Shown: positions 1-11,068, counted from the stretch's first letter. The stretch: 64,000 nt of DNA from Kitasatospora phosalacinea (GCF_030268885.1 NZ_BSSA01000001.1:248001-312000), one strand, 5' to 3'. The notes: generated by a model from the letters alone, not told the origin. Numbers and translations are program-made.

Positions 1-1799
<1,799 letters not shown>

Positions 1800-1869
1800 G
1801 GCGGAACCTCTCCACCCTCCACGGTACGCGCCCAGGTAAGGAAAAAATAAGGACAAACCGGTGGGTAGC

Positions 1870-1894
1870 GTTACATACCGCCCAGGGTGGGTAG
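1870..1894 (+). promoter_or_regulatory. stress-sigma (SigB-like) promoter of the SPW gene
   Basis: GTTA (1870-1873), 15 bases, then GGGTAG (1889-1894) resembles the Streptomyces SigB/SigF-type consensus GTTT-N14-16-GGGTAC. The decamer GTGGGTAGCG occurs twice (1861-1870 and 1887-1896). The coding start is 45 bp further on. Assignment is by motif only. Confidence 0.45.
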
Positions 1895-1938
1895 CGACCA
1901 AGTGGCTCACACGTCCTGACTACGAGGAGGCGGTCCCG

Positions 1939-2382
1939 GTGTCGACCCACATGTCGTCGGGTATGGAACACCATCCGGACATCCTGGCCCTGCGTGAACA
2001 CGCGGAGCGCGTCACATCCACCACCGCCGGGCAGGGGACGGAAGCCCTCGCCATCTGCGCCGGCCTCTTCCTGGCGATCTCCCCCTGGGTGGTCGGCTTC
2101 TCCGGCTTCACCGGCCTGACCATCAGCAACCTGGTGCTCGGCATCGCCTACGCCGTCCTGATGGCCGGCTACGGCTCCGCCTTCGGCCGCACCCACGCCC
2201 GCGCCTGGGCGTGCGTGGCGATCGGCGCCTGGACGGTCATCGCCCCCTGGGCGGTCAACGGCGGGGCGCACGTCCGCCGCACGATCCTGACCAACACCAT
2301 CACGGGCGGCGTCATGACCTGCCTGGCCCTGGCCGCGGTCGGCATGGTGTTCGCGGGCGCGAGGGCGCGGCACGGCCGCTGA
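1939..2382 (+). CDS. SPW-repeat integral membrane protein
   Basis: 147 residues with four hydrophobic segments in two pairs, carrying the family motifs SPWVVGFSG and APWAVNG, so it belongs to the SPW-repeat family of small actinobacterial membrane proteins of unknown function. The GTG at 1939 was chosen because GAGGAGG lies 10 bases upstream; the frame is open from 1861 but that region is better read as promoter. A bidirectional hairpin terminator follows. Confidence 0.8.
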   Translation: MSTHMSSGMEHHPDILALREHAERVTSTTAGQGTEALAICAGLFLAISPWVVGFSGFTGLTISNLVLGIAYAVLMAGYGSAFGRTHARAWACVAIGAWTVIAPWAVNGGAHVRRTILTNTITGGVMTCLALAAVGMVFAGARARHGR

Positions 2383-2395
2383 GAGGCCCGAGGAC

Positions 2396-2447
2396 GGGCC
2401 CCGTGACGAGGATCCCCGCGTGGCGGGGGCCTCGTCACGCGGGGCCC
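2396..2447. terminator. bidirectional hairpin terminator
   Basis: GGGCCCCGTGACGAGG (2396-2411) pairs with CCTCGTCACGCGGGGCCC (2430-2447), a stem of about 16 bp with one bulged base, between the convergent SPW gene and fumarase. No U-tract, as is usual in this clade. Confidence 0.75.
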
Positions 2448-2459
2448 GGCGGTGGGGGC

Positions 2460-3896
2460 CTACTCGGGACGGGTCATCCGCAGGACGTCGAGGGCCTCGT
2501 CGAGTTGGGCCTCGGTGAGGAGGCCGCGGTCGACGTAGCCGCGGTCGAGGACGACCTGGCGGATGGTCCGGCGTTCGGCGAGGGACTGCTTGGCGACCTT
2601 CGCCGCCTCCTCGTAGCCGAGGTAGCGGTTGAGGGGGGTGACGACGGAGGGGGAGGACTCGGCGTACTCGCGGGTGCGGTCCGCGTTGGCGGTGATGCCG
2701 GTGACGGTGCGGTCGGCGAGCAGGCGGGCCGAGTTGGCGAGCAGGCGGACGGACTCCAGCACGTTGCGCGCGATGACCGGGAGCATGACGTTGAGCTCGA
2801 AGTTGCCGCTCGCGCCGGCCACCGTGACGGTGGTGTCGTTGCCGATGACCTGGGCGGCGACCATCAGGACCACCTCGGGCAGCACCGGGTTGACCTTGCC
2901 GGGCATGATCGAGGAGCCGGGCTGCAGGTCGGGGAGGTTGATCTCGGCGAGGCCGGTGCGCGGGCCGGAGCCCATCCAGCGCAGGTCGTTGGCGATCTTG
3001 GTGAAGCCGGTGGCGATCGTGCGGAGCTGGCCGCTGAGCTCGACCAGGCCGTCCCGGGCGCCCTGGGCCTCGAAGTGGTTGCGGGCCTCGGTGAGGGGGA
3101 GGCCGGTGGTGCGGGCGACCTCGGCGATGACGGCGGCGGAGAAGCCGGGCGGGGTGTTGATGCCGGTGCCCACGGCCGTTCCGCCGAGCGGGAGTTCGGC
3201 GACCCGGGGGAGCGTCGCGCGCAGGCGCTCGACGCCGTACCTGACCTGGGCCGCGTAGCCGCCGAACTCCTGGCCGAGGGTGACGGGGGTGGCGTCCATC
3301 AGGTGGGTGCGGCCGGACTTGACGACCTCCGCGAACTCCGCGGCCTTGGTCTCCAGGGACTGCGCCAGGTGCTCCAGGGCCGGGACCAGCTCGTGCAGGA
3401 CGGCGCCCGTCGCGGCGACGTGGATCGAGGACGGGAAGACGTCGTTCGAGGACTGCGAGGCGTTGACCTGGTCGTTGGGGTGCACCGGGCGGCCCAGCCG
3501 TTCGGCGGCCAGGGTGGCGATCACCTCGTTGGCGTTCATGTTGGACGACGTCCCCGAGCCGGTCTGGAACACGTCCACCGGGAACTGGTCGTCCCAGCGG
3601 CCCTCGGCCACCTCCTCCGCGGCGGAGCGGATCGCCGCCGCGGTCTCCCCGTCCAGCACGCCCAGTTCGGCGTTGACGGTGGCCGCCGCGGCCTTGATCC
3701 GGGCCAGCGCCGCGATGTGGGCGCGCTCCAGGCGCTGCCCCGAGACCGGGAAGTTCTCCACCGCCCGCTGGGTCTGCGCCCGCCACTTGGCCGCGGCCGG
3801 GACGCGCACCTCGCCCATCGAGTCGTGCTCGGTCCGCCACTGCCGGTCCTGCTGCCCGTGGCCCTGCTGCCCGTGTTCCTGCTGTCCGTCCGCCAT
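2460..3896 (-). CDS. fumC: class II fumarate hydratase
   Basis: 478 residues, full length for FumC, which interconverts fumarate and malate in the TCA cycle as a cytoplasmic tetramer. It carries the aspartase/fumarase signature [11 protein letters not shown] and upstream active-site blocks [13 protein letters not shown] and [16 protein letters not shown]. Start is the ATG at 3896 with AGGAGGT ten bases upstream. The first ~20 residues are a Gln/His-rich tail ([12 protein letters not shown]). An aspartate ammonia-lyase is the alternative, but the sequence blocks read as fumarase. Confidence 0.93.
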   Translation of the reverse strand: MADGQQEHGQQGHGQQDRQWRTEHDSMGEVRVPAAAKWRAQTQRAVENFPVSGQRLERAHIAALARIKAAAATVNAELGVLDGETAAAIRSAAEEVAEGRWDDQFPVDVFQTGSGTSSNMNANEVIATLAAERLGRPVHPNDQVNASQSSNDVFPSSIHVAATGAVLHELVPALEHLAQSLETKAAEFAEVVKSGRTHLMDATPVTLGQEFGGYAAQVRYGVERLRATLPRVAELPLGGTAVGTGINTPPGFSAAVIAEVARTTGLPLTEARNHFEAQGARDGLVELSGQLRTIATGFTKIANDLRWMGSGPRTGLAEINLPDLQPGSSIMPGKVNPVLPEVVLMVAAQVIGNDTTVTVAGASGNFELNVMLPVIARNVLESVRLLANSARLLADRTVTGITANADRTREYAESSPSVVTPLNRYLGYEEAAKVAKQSLAERRTIRQVVLDRGYVDRGLLTEAQLDEALDVLRMTRPE

Positions 3897-3994
3897 GGTC
3901 GGTACACCTCCTGGACCGGTCAGCCTTCCACGGGCGCCGGGCATTCCCGGTGCGCCGCGGCCGCGTGTCGGCGGACCCGGCCGCCGTGGCGCTC

Positions 3995-4020
3995 TTGACC
4001 GCGCGGTCTACCGGCCGGTA
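3995..4020. promoter_or_regulatory. two abutting 12-bp palindromes upstream of the acyl-CoA dehydrogenase
   Basis: GACCGCGCGGTC (3997-4008) and TACCGGCCGGTA (4009-4020) are both perfect palindromes and lie side by side, overlapping a TTGACC -35-like hexamer (3995-4000). The first has the core GACCG-N2-CGGTC also present in the paaA promoter. This is a typical TetR-family operator form; the regulator is not in the window. Confidence 0.55.
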
Positions 4021-4066
4021 AGGACGGCGGTGGCACACCCGCTCGCACCCTCCGAGGAGCCCACCC

Positions 4067-5239
4067 ATGGCCACCGCCCCCGACCCGCTCGACCTGCTCG
4101 GCGTCGACGACCTGCTCACCGAGGACGAGCGGCTGGTCCGCGACAGCGTCCGCGCCTTCACCGACCGGCACGTCCGGCCGCACCTCGCCGAGTGGTACGG
4201 GGAGGGCACCTTCCCGGTGCGCGAACTCGCCCCGGAACTCGGCAAGTTGGGCGTCCTCGGGATGCACCTGGAGGGCTACGGCTGCACCGGGTCGACCGCC
4301 ACCGAGTACGGGGTCGCCTGCATGGAGCTGGAGGCCGCCGACTCCGGGCTGCGCAGCTTCGTCTCGGTGCAGGGCTCGCTGGCGATGCGCTCGATCCACG
4401 CCTTCGGCTCCGAGGAGCAGAAGCGGCAGTGGCTGCCGGAGCTGGCCGCCGGACGGGCCGTTGGCTGCTTCGGCCTGACCGAGCCGGAGGCGGGCTCCGA
4501 CCCGGCGTCGATGCGGACCCGGGCCCGGCGCGACGGCTCCGACTGGGTGCTGGACGGCGCCAAGATGTGGATCACCAATGGCTCGGTCTCCGACGTCGCG
4601 GTGGTCTGGGCGGGCACCGAGGAGGGCGTGCGCGGCTTCCTCGTCCCGCGGGGCGCCCCCGGGTTCACCGCCCGTGACATCCCCGGCAAGCTCTCCCTGC
4701 GCGCCTCCGTCACCAGCGAACTCGCCTTCGACGGCGTCCGGTTGCCCGCCGACGCGGTGCTGCCGCAGGCCCGCGGCCTGCGCGCCCCGCTGTCCTCGCT
4801 CGGCGAGGCCCGCTACGGCATCCTGTGGGGCACCGTCGGCGCCGCCCGCGACTGCTACCGGGCCGCCGTCGAGTACGCCCGCGACCGCGTCCAGTTCGGC
4901 CGCCCGATCGGCGGCTTCCAGCTCACCCAGGCCAAACTCGTCGACATGGCCCTGGAGTTGGAGAAGGCCTACCTGGTCGCCGTGCGGATCGGCCGCCTCA
5001 AGGACGAGGGCCGTGCCCAGCCCGCCCACGTCTCCTTCGGCAAGCTCAACAACGTCCGCACCGCCCTGGAGATCGCCCGCACCGCCCGCACGATCCTCGG
5101 CGCCAACGGCATCACCACCGCCTACCCCGTGCTGCGGCACGCCAACAACCTGGAGTCGGTGCTCACCTACGAGGGCACCGCCGAGATCCACACCCTGGTC
5201 CTGGGCGAGGCCATCACCGGCGAGTCCGCCTACCGCTGA
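4067..5239 (+). CDS. gcdH: glutaryl-CoA dehydrogenase-like acyl-CoA dehydrogenase
   Basis: 390 residues, full-length FAD acyl-CoA dehydrogenase fold. The catalytic glutamate is Glu369 in TYEGTAEIHTLVLG, the position and surrounding residues used by the glutaryl-CoA dehydrogenase branch (YEGT...H.L.LGRAITG), and FAD-binding GCFGLTEPEAGSDP is present. GCDH oxidises and decarboxylates glutaryl-CoA to crotonyl-CoA in lysine/tryptophan catabolism. ATG at 4067 follows CGAGGAG. Paired palindromes upstream suggest TetR control. A related short-chain substrate cannot be excluded. Confidence 0.8.
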   Translation: MATAPDPLDLLGVDDLLTEDERLVRDSVRAFTDRHVRPHLAEWYGEGTFPVRELAPELGKLGVLGMHLEGYGCTGSTATEYGVACMELEAADSGLRSFVSVQGSLAMRSIHAFGSEEQKRQWLPELAAGRAVGCFGLTEPEAGSDPASMRTRARRDGSDWVLDGAKMWITNGSVSDVAVVWAGTEEGVRGFLVPRGAPGFTARDIPGKLSLRASVTSELAFDGVRLPADAVLPQARGLRAPLSSLGEARYGILWGTVGAARDCYRAAVEYARDRVQFGRPIGGFQLTQAKLVDMALELEKAYLVAVRIGRLKDEGRAQPAHVSFGKLNNVRTALEIARTARTILGANGITTAYPVLRHANNLESVLTYEGTAEIHTLVLGEAITGESAYR

Positions 5240-5287
5240 CCGAAATCCGCTGGTCACGGGAGTGGCCGGGCGGCCAGGATGGGCGGC

Positions 5288-5644
5288 ATGACGACGCGAC
5301 AGACCGAGACCACCACCCTCTGGCGGCCCACCGGGCCCGAGGAACTGGCGCTGGTCGCGGCCTCCGGCTGGCGGGCCTGGCCGCCCCGGCTGCCCGAGCA
5401 GCCGATCTTCTACCCGGTGCTGAACGAGGACTACGCGATCCGGATCGCCCGGGACTGGAACGTGCCCGCCTCCGGGGTCGGGTACGTCACCAGGTTCGAG
5501 GTGGAGACGGAGTTCCTGGCGCGCTACCCGGTGCGCCGGGCCGGGGGCGAGACCATCCTCGAACTGTGGGTCCCGGCCGAGGAGTTGGACGAGTTCAACC
5601 GGCACCTGGTGGGGGAGATCCAGGTGGTGCGCGAGTACCGCTGA
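5288..5644 (+). CDS. conserved hypothetical protein
   Basis: 118 residues, soluble, no signal peptide; reads WRPTGPEELALVAASGWRAW then VLNEDYAIRIARDW. I associate this family with actinobacterial proteins sometimes labelled 'ADP-ribosylation/crystallin J1', but no ADP-ribosyl hydrolase motif (such as TDDT) is present, so that label is doubtful. ATG at 5288 is preferred over 5279; both have weak ribosome sites. Confidence 0.6.
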   Translation: MTTRQTETTTLWRPTGPEELALVAASGWRAWPPRLPEQPIFYPVLNEDYAIRIARDWNVPASGVGYVTRFEVETEFLARYPVRRAGGETILELWVPAEELDEFNRHLVGEIQVVREYR

Positions 5645-5804
5645 GTCCGCCCGGGTGGGAGTGCGGGGTCCGTCGGAAGTCGGGGGTCCCGGGGGCGGGG
5701 TCAGACTTCAGGGTGACCCGGATCGGTACCTGGTGCGCATGGATCGCGGGGGCGGGCGCACGCAGCATGGAAGGGACGGGAACGGCGCGAAGGGGTGAGG
5801 GAAC

Positions 5805-6257
5805 GTGAAGGGCGGACGGGCGGCGACGGTGGTGCTGGGGGCAGTGGCCGCCGTGATGCTGGTGGTGATGGTGGCACCCGCGGCGCTCCAGCGGATGCAG
5901 GACCGGATGGACCACACCGTCCGCTACCCGAGCGGGGCCGCCGCCAAGGCCGACCGGGACGGCCAGGCGCCGGGCTGGCTGCCCGACTCCGCGACCGGGG
6001 TGGCGCTGCTGGGCTCCGACCGGCAGGGCGACCGGCTGCTGCGGGCCACCCTGCCGGAGCGGGCGCTGCCCGCGGGCTGCACCGCGGGCCGACCGCTCGG
6101 GGACGTCCACCTGCGGGCGCCCTGGTTCCCGAGCGACGCCCCGCAGCGCGCCACCGCGCACTGCGGCCTGTACGACGTCGCCCTGGTCGGCGACCAGCTG
6201 TACGGCTGGCAGGACGCCGCGGTGGTCGCGGCGGGCCGCACCGCCCCGTCCCGGTGA
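5805..6257 (+). CDS. membrane-anchored hypothetical protein
   Basis: 150 residues: one N-terminal hydrophobic segment (about residues 7-27, uncleaved anchor or signal) and a soluble extracytoplasmic domain with two cysteines (about 90 and 118) that could form a disulfide. GTG start behind GGTGAGGG. No family recognised. Coding bias is normal for the window. Confidence 0.6.
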   Translation: MKGGRAATVVLGAVAAVMLVVMVAPAALQRMQDRMDHTVRYPSGAAAKADRDGQAPGWLPDSATGVALLGSDRQGDRLLRATLPERALPAGCTAGRPLGDVHLRAPWFPSDAPQRATAHCGLYDVALVGDQLYGWQDAAVVAAGRTAPSR

Positions 6258-6333
6258 CCGGACCCCGGCTTCCCCGCGGCGGGCGGATGGGATAGGACGG
6301 TGCGCGTACCCCGCCATCCCCCGAGGAGTCCCA

Positions 6334-7599
6334 TTGCCAGGCCCGACCGTCGGATCCGACGGCGACCAGACCCTGCCCCTACGGCCGCAGGAGGTGGCCG
6401 CGGAGACCCCGCAGCCCGCCGCCCCCTTCGCCACCGCCACCGTGATCACCCTGGGCAGCCTGGTCGCGCTCGGGCCGCTCACCACCGACCTGTACCTGCC
6501 CGCCCTGCCCGACCTGACCGCGGACCTGCACTCCACCGCACCCGCCGCCCAGCTCACCCTGACCGGCTCGCTGATCGGCATGGTGATCGGCCAGCTGCTG
6601 TTCGGCCCGCTCAGCGACCGGCTCGGCCGCCGCCGCCCGATGCTGGCCGGGCTCGTCGCCTACACCGTCGCCAGCGCGCTGTGCGCGTTCGCCGGCTCGA
6701 TGCCGGTGCTGGTCGCGGGCCGGGTGCTGCAGGGCGTCGCGGGCTCCGCCGCGCTGGTGATCGCCCGGGCGGTGGTCCGCGACCGGCTGGAGGGCACCGC
6801 GATGATCCGGTTCATGGCCACCATGGGCCTGATCTCCGGCCTCGCCCCGATCGTCGCCCCGCTGGCCGGGGCCCAGCTGCTGCGCGTCACCGACTGGCGC
6901 GGCACCTTCGTCGCGCTGGTCGTGCTCGGCGCCGCGCTGACCGCCGCCTGCGCGTTCGGCGTCCGCGAGACGCTGCCGCCCGAGCGGCGGCACGGCGGCG
7001 GGCTGGGCACCACCGTCCGGGCGATCGGCGGGCTGCTGCGCGACCGGGTCTTCCTCGGCTACCTGCTGACCAGCACCTTCGCGTTCGGTGCGCTGTTCGC
7101 GTACGTCGGCGGCTCCTCGGTGGTGCTGCAGGACGTGTACCGGATCAGCTCGCAGACCTACAGCCTGGTCTTCGCGGTCAACTCGGTCGCGCTGCTGGCC
7201 GCCACCCAGCTCAACGGCCGGTTCCTGGTGCAGCGCTGCTCCGAACGGACGCTGCTGGTCTCCGGCCTGGCCGTCGCCGCGCTGGCCGGTGCCTCGGTGG
7301 TGCTGTGCACCACCGTCTGGGACACCGGCCTGGCCGGGGTGTGGCCCGCGCTGACGCTGCTGATGGCCTCGATGGGCGTGATCCTGCCGAGCGCCAACGG
7401 CCAGGCGCTGACCATGGCCCCGCACGCCGCGGGCTCCGCGTCCGCGCTGCTGGGCACCGGCACCTTCCTGTGCGGCGCGGTGGTCGCCCCGCTCAGCAGC
7501 CTGGGCGGGCACCCGTCCGCGACGGTGCTCGGCGCGGTGGTGCTGGGCTGCGCGCTGCTGGCGCTGGCCTCGTTCCTGGCGCTGTGCCGCAGGGGGTGA
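6334..7599 (+). CDS. Bcr/CflA-type MFS drug exporter
   Basis: 421 residues with 12 predicted membrane segments. Motif TTDLYLPALP in the first helix and the loop-2 motif GPLSDRLGRRRP are characteristic of the Bcr/CflA subfamily of proton-driven exporters (bicyclomycin, chloramphenicol and similar drugs). Start is TTG at 6334 with CGAGGAG six bases upstream. It converges with the next gene, only four bases separating the stop codons. Confidence 0.85.
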   Translation: MPGPTVGSDGDQTLPLRPQEVAAETPQPAAPFATATVITLGSLVALGPLTTDLYLPALPDLTADLHSTAPAAQLTLTGSLIGMVIGQLLFGPLSDRLGRRRPMLAGLVAYTVASALCAFAGSMPVLVAGRVLQGVAGSAALVIARAVVRDRLEGTAMIRFMATMGLISGLAPIVAPLAGAQLLRVTDWRGTFVALVVLGAALTAACAFGVRETLPPERRHGGGLGTTVRAIGGLLRDRVFLGYLLTSTFAFGALFAYVGGSSVVLQDVYRISSQTYSLVFAVNSVALLAATQLNGRFLVQRCSERTLLVSGLAVAALAGASVVLCTTVWDTGLAGVWPALTLLMASMGVILPSANGQALTMAPHAAGSASALLGTGTFLCGAVVAPLSSLGGHPSATVLGAVVLGCALLALASFLALCRRG

Positions 7600-7603
7600 G
7601 CGC

Positions 7604-8572
7604 TCAGCGCCTGCCGCGGGCCAGCAGCTGGTCCCGGGCGGTGGCCGCGAAGGACGGGCCGGCCGCGGTGGCGGTGGCGTCCGCGGCGGTGCCGCCCGGG
7701 TTCACGGTGCCGGAGACGGTCAGGTAGACGTACCGGCCGATCGAGGCGTGGGTGCCCTGGCAGCCGGTGCTGGTGCAGTACGCGGTGTGCCCGCTGGGCA
7801 CCAGGCCCTGCACCTGGCCGGTGAAGGCCGCGATCACCGCGTCCGCCTGGGCCTTGGTGTCCAGCACCGCGATGCCGACGGTGACGGCGCTGTTGCCCGA
7901 GGTGTACGTCACCCGGATCATCGAACGGCAGCCCTGGGCGGCCAGCACGTTGCCGAGGCCGCCGGTGGTGGCCTGGTAGCAGGTGGCGGTCTGGGCGTCG
8001 GCCAGCCTGGTCCAGGTCTTGCCGTTGACCTGCACCGTCGCGGCGGGCAGCACCCCGGCGGGGGTGAGCGGGGCGGTGTCGGTGGCCGCCGAGGAGATCA
8101 CCGTCAGCGGGTCGGGCGGCCCGGCCGGGGAGGCGGCGGGGGCGGAGGAGGGCGCCTTGCCCGGGCCCTTGCTCGCGCCGCGCGAGGGGGAGGCCGGGGC
8201 GGAGGCGGACGCCGAGGCGGAGGCCGGGGCCGAGGCGGAGGGGGAGTCCGAGGGCAGCGCGCTCGGGGACGGGTCGCCGCCGGTGTCGGGCTGCTGCGAG
8301 GCGGCGGAGGTGGCCTCGACCACGACCGTCGGGTCGGCCTTCGGCTCGCCGGACGAGGAGGTGGCGGCCGCGACCGCGGTGATCCCGCCGACCGCGACGA
8401 CGGCGGCCAGCACGCCGCCCGCGGCCTTCATCCGCTTGCGCCGGGACTGCTCCCGCTGGTGCTGGTCGGCGAGGGCGGCCCAGTCCGGTTCGTCGAACTG
8501 CACCTGCCCCGCCGGAGAAGGCTGTTGGGGCGGCAGCGGCCCGCCCCCGTTCGTTCCCCACCCGTTGGTCAT
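7604..8572 (-). CDS. membrane-anchored protein with Ser/Ala/Pro linker
   Basis: 322 residues: cytoplasmic N-terminus (about 50 residues, charged QREQSRRKRMK before the membrane), one transmembrane helix (about 50-70), a long Ser/Ala/Pro spacer (about 85-150) and a C-terminal extracytoplasmic domain with four cysteines. Topology is a type II anchored surface protein. Function not recognised. Confidence 0.65.
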   Translation of the reverse strand: MTNGWGTNGGGPLPPQQPSPAGQVQFDEPDWAALADQHQREQSRRKRMKAAGGVLAAVVAVGGITAVAAATSSSGEPKADPTVVVEATSAASQQPDTGGDPSPSALPSDSPSASAPASASASASAPASPSRGASKGPGKAPSSAPAASPAGPPDPLTVISSAATDTAPLTPAGVLPAATVQVNGKTWTRLADAQTATCYQATTGGLGNVLAAQGCRSMIRVTYTSGNSAVTVGIAVLDTKAQADAVIAAFTGQVQGLVPSGHTAYCTSTGCQGTHASIGRYVYLTVSGTVNPGGTAADATATAAGPSFAATARDQLLARGRR

Positions 8573-8609
8573 GGTCGCTGATCCTAGAGCACCGGTAGAA
8601 CACCGGTCC

Positions 8610-8685
8610 GAACGGGACGGGCCCGAACGGGACGGGCCCGGGGGGCCGCGGAGCCGAACGGGACGGGCCCGAACGGGACGGGCCC
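8610..8685. repeat. four copies of a 15-bp direct repeat
   Basis: GAACGGGACGGGCCC occurs at 8610-8624, 8625-8639, 8656-8670 and 8671-8685, as two tandem pairs separated by 16 bases. It lies between the gene ending at 7604 and the chitinase terminator, so directly upstream of the start at 8572. Confidence 0.85.
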
Positions 8686-8716
8686 GGACGGTGGCGGGGA
8701 GCCACCGTCCGGGCCC
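8680..8716. terminator. 16-bp perfect hairpin, chitinase terminator
   Basis: GGGCCCGGACGGTGGC (8680-8695) pairs perfectly with GCCACCGTCCGGGCCC (8701-8716) around a 5-base loop, 40 bp after the chitinase stop codon. Confidence 0.85.
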
Positions 8717-8755
8717 GGTCCGGGCGCCCTGCGGGCCCTGCGGGTCGAGCCGGGG

Positions 8756-10801
8756 TCAGGCGATCGAGAAGTCGTCGCCGTAGACCGCGCCCTGCCCGTA
8801 CCAGCCGTGCAGGTACACCGTGACGGTGCCGTTGGCGCCGGTGGTGAACGGCACGGTCAGCTTCGTCCAGGAGGAGCCGTTCGCCCAGGAGGAGGCGGTG
8901 GCGCCGCCGCTGACGCCGACGTACGAGTACGGGCCCTGGACCCAGGCGGTCAGGGTGTACGCGTGGTTCGGGGCCAGGGTGACGGTCTGCTCGCACTGGC
9001 CGGTGGTGCTCGCGGTCGGGACGGCCTTCAGGGCCTTGGAGCCGCCGTGCACCGGGGAGGTGACGACCGCGCCGCCGCTCTGGCAGGTCCACGGGGCGAG
9101 GTTGCCGCTCTCCAGGTCGCCGTTGCCCAGGCCGGTCGGCGGGGTGGTGCCGGTGACGGTCAGCGCGTAGGTGGCGGTGTGGGTCCTGCCCGCGCCGGTG
9201 CCGGTGACGGTCAGGGTGTAGGTGCCCGGGGCCGCCGCGGCGGTGGTGGACACGTTCAGGGTGGCCGAGCCGCCCGCGGTGACGCTGGAGGCGCTCAGCG
9301 CGGCGGTGACGCCCGCCGGGGCGCCGGAGACGGTCAGGTTGACGGTCGCGGCGGTGCCGGAGGTGACCGCGGTGCCCACCGTGCTGGAGGTGGCGGAGCC
9401 GGCCTGGACGGAGCCCGCCGCGGGCGACAGCGAGAGGGAGAAGTCGGAGGCGGTGGTGCCGCCGGTGACGGTCAGGGTGTACGTCGCCGAGTGGGTGCCG
9501 CTCGCGCCGGTGCCGGTCACGGTCAGCGGGTAGCTGCCGTTGGCGACGCCCGAGGTGGTGGACACGTTCAGGGTTGCCGAGCCGCCCGCGGTGACGGTGG
9601 AGGCGCTCAGCGAGGCGGTGACGCCCGCCGGGGCGCCGGTCACCGACAGGTTGACGCTCTGCGCCGAGCCGGAGGTGACCGCGGTGTTGACCGTCGCCGA
9701 GGTGGCGGCGCCGGCCGCGACCGAGCCGGAGGCCGGGCTCAGCGACACCGAGAAGTCGTTGGCGGGCACGGAGGAGCTGGTGAACTGGGAGAAGATGTGG
9801 CTGAAGTCCCAGGTGCCCTGGGCGATGCCCGAGCAGTCGTCCCGGCCGCCGGTGCCCGCGCAGCCGCCGTTGTCACGCTGCAGCGCCCAGAAGGACAGCG
9901 TGTTGATGCCCTTGGAGACGGCCCAGTTGTAGACCGTGGTGGCGTTGGCGACGGTGAAGGTCTCGGCGGCGCCGAAGTCGTCGATGCCGACCATCTCGGT
10001 GATGCCGATCATGTTCCACAGCTGGGCGGAGGTCTTCGTCGGGTACAGCTTCGCCAGCTGGTTGTACAGGCCCTGGGCGGAGGTCTGGGTGTCCGCGGCC
10101 ATGTCGTGCGACTGGTTGTCGTAGTAGTCGAACGTCATCATGTTGACGACGTCGATGCGCGCGTTGTTGGTGACCGCGTTCTTCAGCACCGCCAGGCCGC
10201 TGGAGGCCAGGCCGCTGGTGGTGGTCGGCAGGGTGTAACTGAACTGGATGCTGCGGCCGTTGGCGGCGGCCCAGTCCTCGACGATCTTGATCGCCTTGTT
10301 GCGGCGGTCGATGCCGGCCGTGTTGGTCAGCGAGTTGTCCTCGATGTCCAGGTCGATCCGGGAGACGTCGTAGGTGGTGATGACGTTCTCGAACTGGGCG
10401 GCGATCTGGTTGACGTCCGTGCAGGAGTCGGCGATCTCGGTGCCCGTGTTGTCCGCGGTGTAGCCGCCGAAGGACGGGATCACGTCACCGCCGTTCGCAC
10501 GGATGGTGGTGATGTCGGCGCCGAAGACGGAGCTGGACACCGGCATCGAGGTGTCGCCGTTCCACAGTGCGGTGCAGGAGCCCTTGGTGGCGGCCTGCAG
10601 GAACGCCATGGTGAGGTGCTTGGCGCCGGACTGGGCGGCCAGGGCGGCCGGGCTCTCGCCGGTCCAGGCCTCGAAGTACGGGGCGAAGACGTGCTGCGGC
10701 AGCGGGGTGGCGGCCTGCGCGGGGGCGGAGATCAGCCCCAGCGAGGCGGCCGCCACGGCGCCCGTGGCGAGCAGCGCTCGGAGTGGTCGGTGAAGGCGCA
10801 T
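8756..10801 (-). CDS. secreted GH18 chitinase with two Ig-like repeats and a C-terminal CBM
   Basis: 681 residues. Signal peptide 1-30 (cut after AQA). GH18 catalytic domain to about 365 with the DxxxxDxDxE motif at 145-154 (Glu154 the proton donor). Two ~85-residue near-identical repeats follow (about 375-540; both contain VTAGGSATLNVSTT), of the secreted Ig/NEW3-like kind, then a ~130-residue jelly-roll-like carbohydrate-binding module (GLGNGDLESGNLAPW...). It hydrolyses chitin outside the cell. ATG at 10801 has TGGAG before it; the frame extends upstream without a better site. A DasR-like operator overlaps the promoter. Confidence 0.9.
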   Translation of the reverse strand: MRLHRPLRALLATGAVAAASLGLISAPAQAATPLPQHVFAPYFEAWTGESPAALAAQSGAKHLTMAFLQAATKGSCTALWNGDTSMPVSSSVFGADITTIRANGGDVIPSFGGYTADNTGTEIADSCTDVNQIAAQFENVITTYDVSRIDLDIEDNSLTNTAGIDRRNKAIKIVEDWAAANGRSIQFSYTLPTTTSGLASSGLAVLKNAVTNNARIDVVNMMTFDYYDNQSHDMAADTQTSAQGLYNQLAKLYPTKTSAQLWNMIGITEMVGIDDFGAAETFTVANATTVYNWAVSKGINTLSFWALQRDNGGCAGTGGRDDCSGIAQGTWDFSHIFSQFTSSSVPANDFSVSLSPASGSVAAGAATSATVNTAVTSGSAQSVNLSVTGAPAGVTASLSASTVTAGGSATLNVSTTSGVANGSYPLTVTGTGASGTHSATYTLTVTGGTTASDFSLSLSPAAGSVQAGSATSSTVGTAVTSGTAATVNLTVSGAPAGVTAALSASSVTAGGSATLNVSTTAAAAPGTYTLTVTGTGAGRTHTATYALTVTGTTPPTGLGNGDLESGNLAPWTCQSGGAVVTSPVHGGSKALKAVPTASTTGQCEQTVTLAPNHAYTLTAWVQGPYSYVGVSGGATASSWANGSSWTKLTVPFTTGANGTVTVYLHGWYGQGAVYGDDFSIA

Positions 10802-11068
10802 CGAGTCTCCATCAGGCATGGAAGGGTGGCCCGCGTGCCGGTGCTCGGGCACGGGGCGGAGGTCGGCCTGGTACAGGGAGTGCCGGGGTGGTGCGGGGCA
10901 GGACGGCTCGCCCCGGCCGGTGGTCACACCCCCACGATGCGTTCCGGTCGGGAAGTACAGCGGACTCATGGTTGGTCTGGACCACTACATCTGTCAAGAC
11001 TCTTTCCAGTTCCCCGGCGGGGCCCGCCGGGAGCTTTACCAACCCTTGGTGACAAGGCCCTTGACGTG
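10802..11068 (-). promoter_or_regulatory. chitinase promoter region with DasR-like (dre) site
   Basis: A TTGACA -35 lies on the minus strand at 10997-10992. Between it and the -10 region, 10971-10986 reads GTTGGTCTGGACCACT, matching 13 of 16 positions of the DasR consensus ACTGGTCTAGACCACT. DasR is the GlcNAc-responsive GntR repressor of chitin genes in Streptomyces. The 170-bp untranslated leader between the site and the ATG shows no gene. Confidence 0.75.

Noticed and set aside
5288..5644. Assignment as ADP-ribosylglycohydrolase/crystallin J1
   Set aside because: None of the family's metal-binding motifs is present and the protein is far too short; the true family member in this window is 25217-26122.
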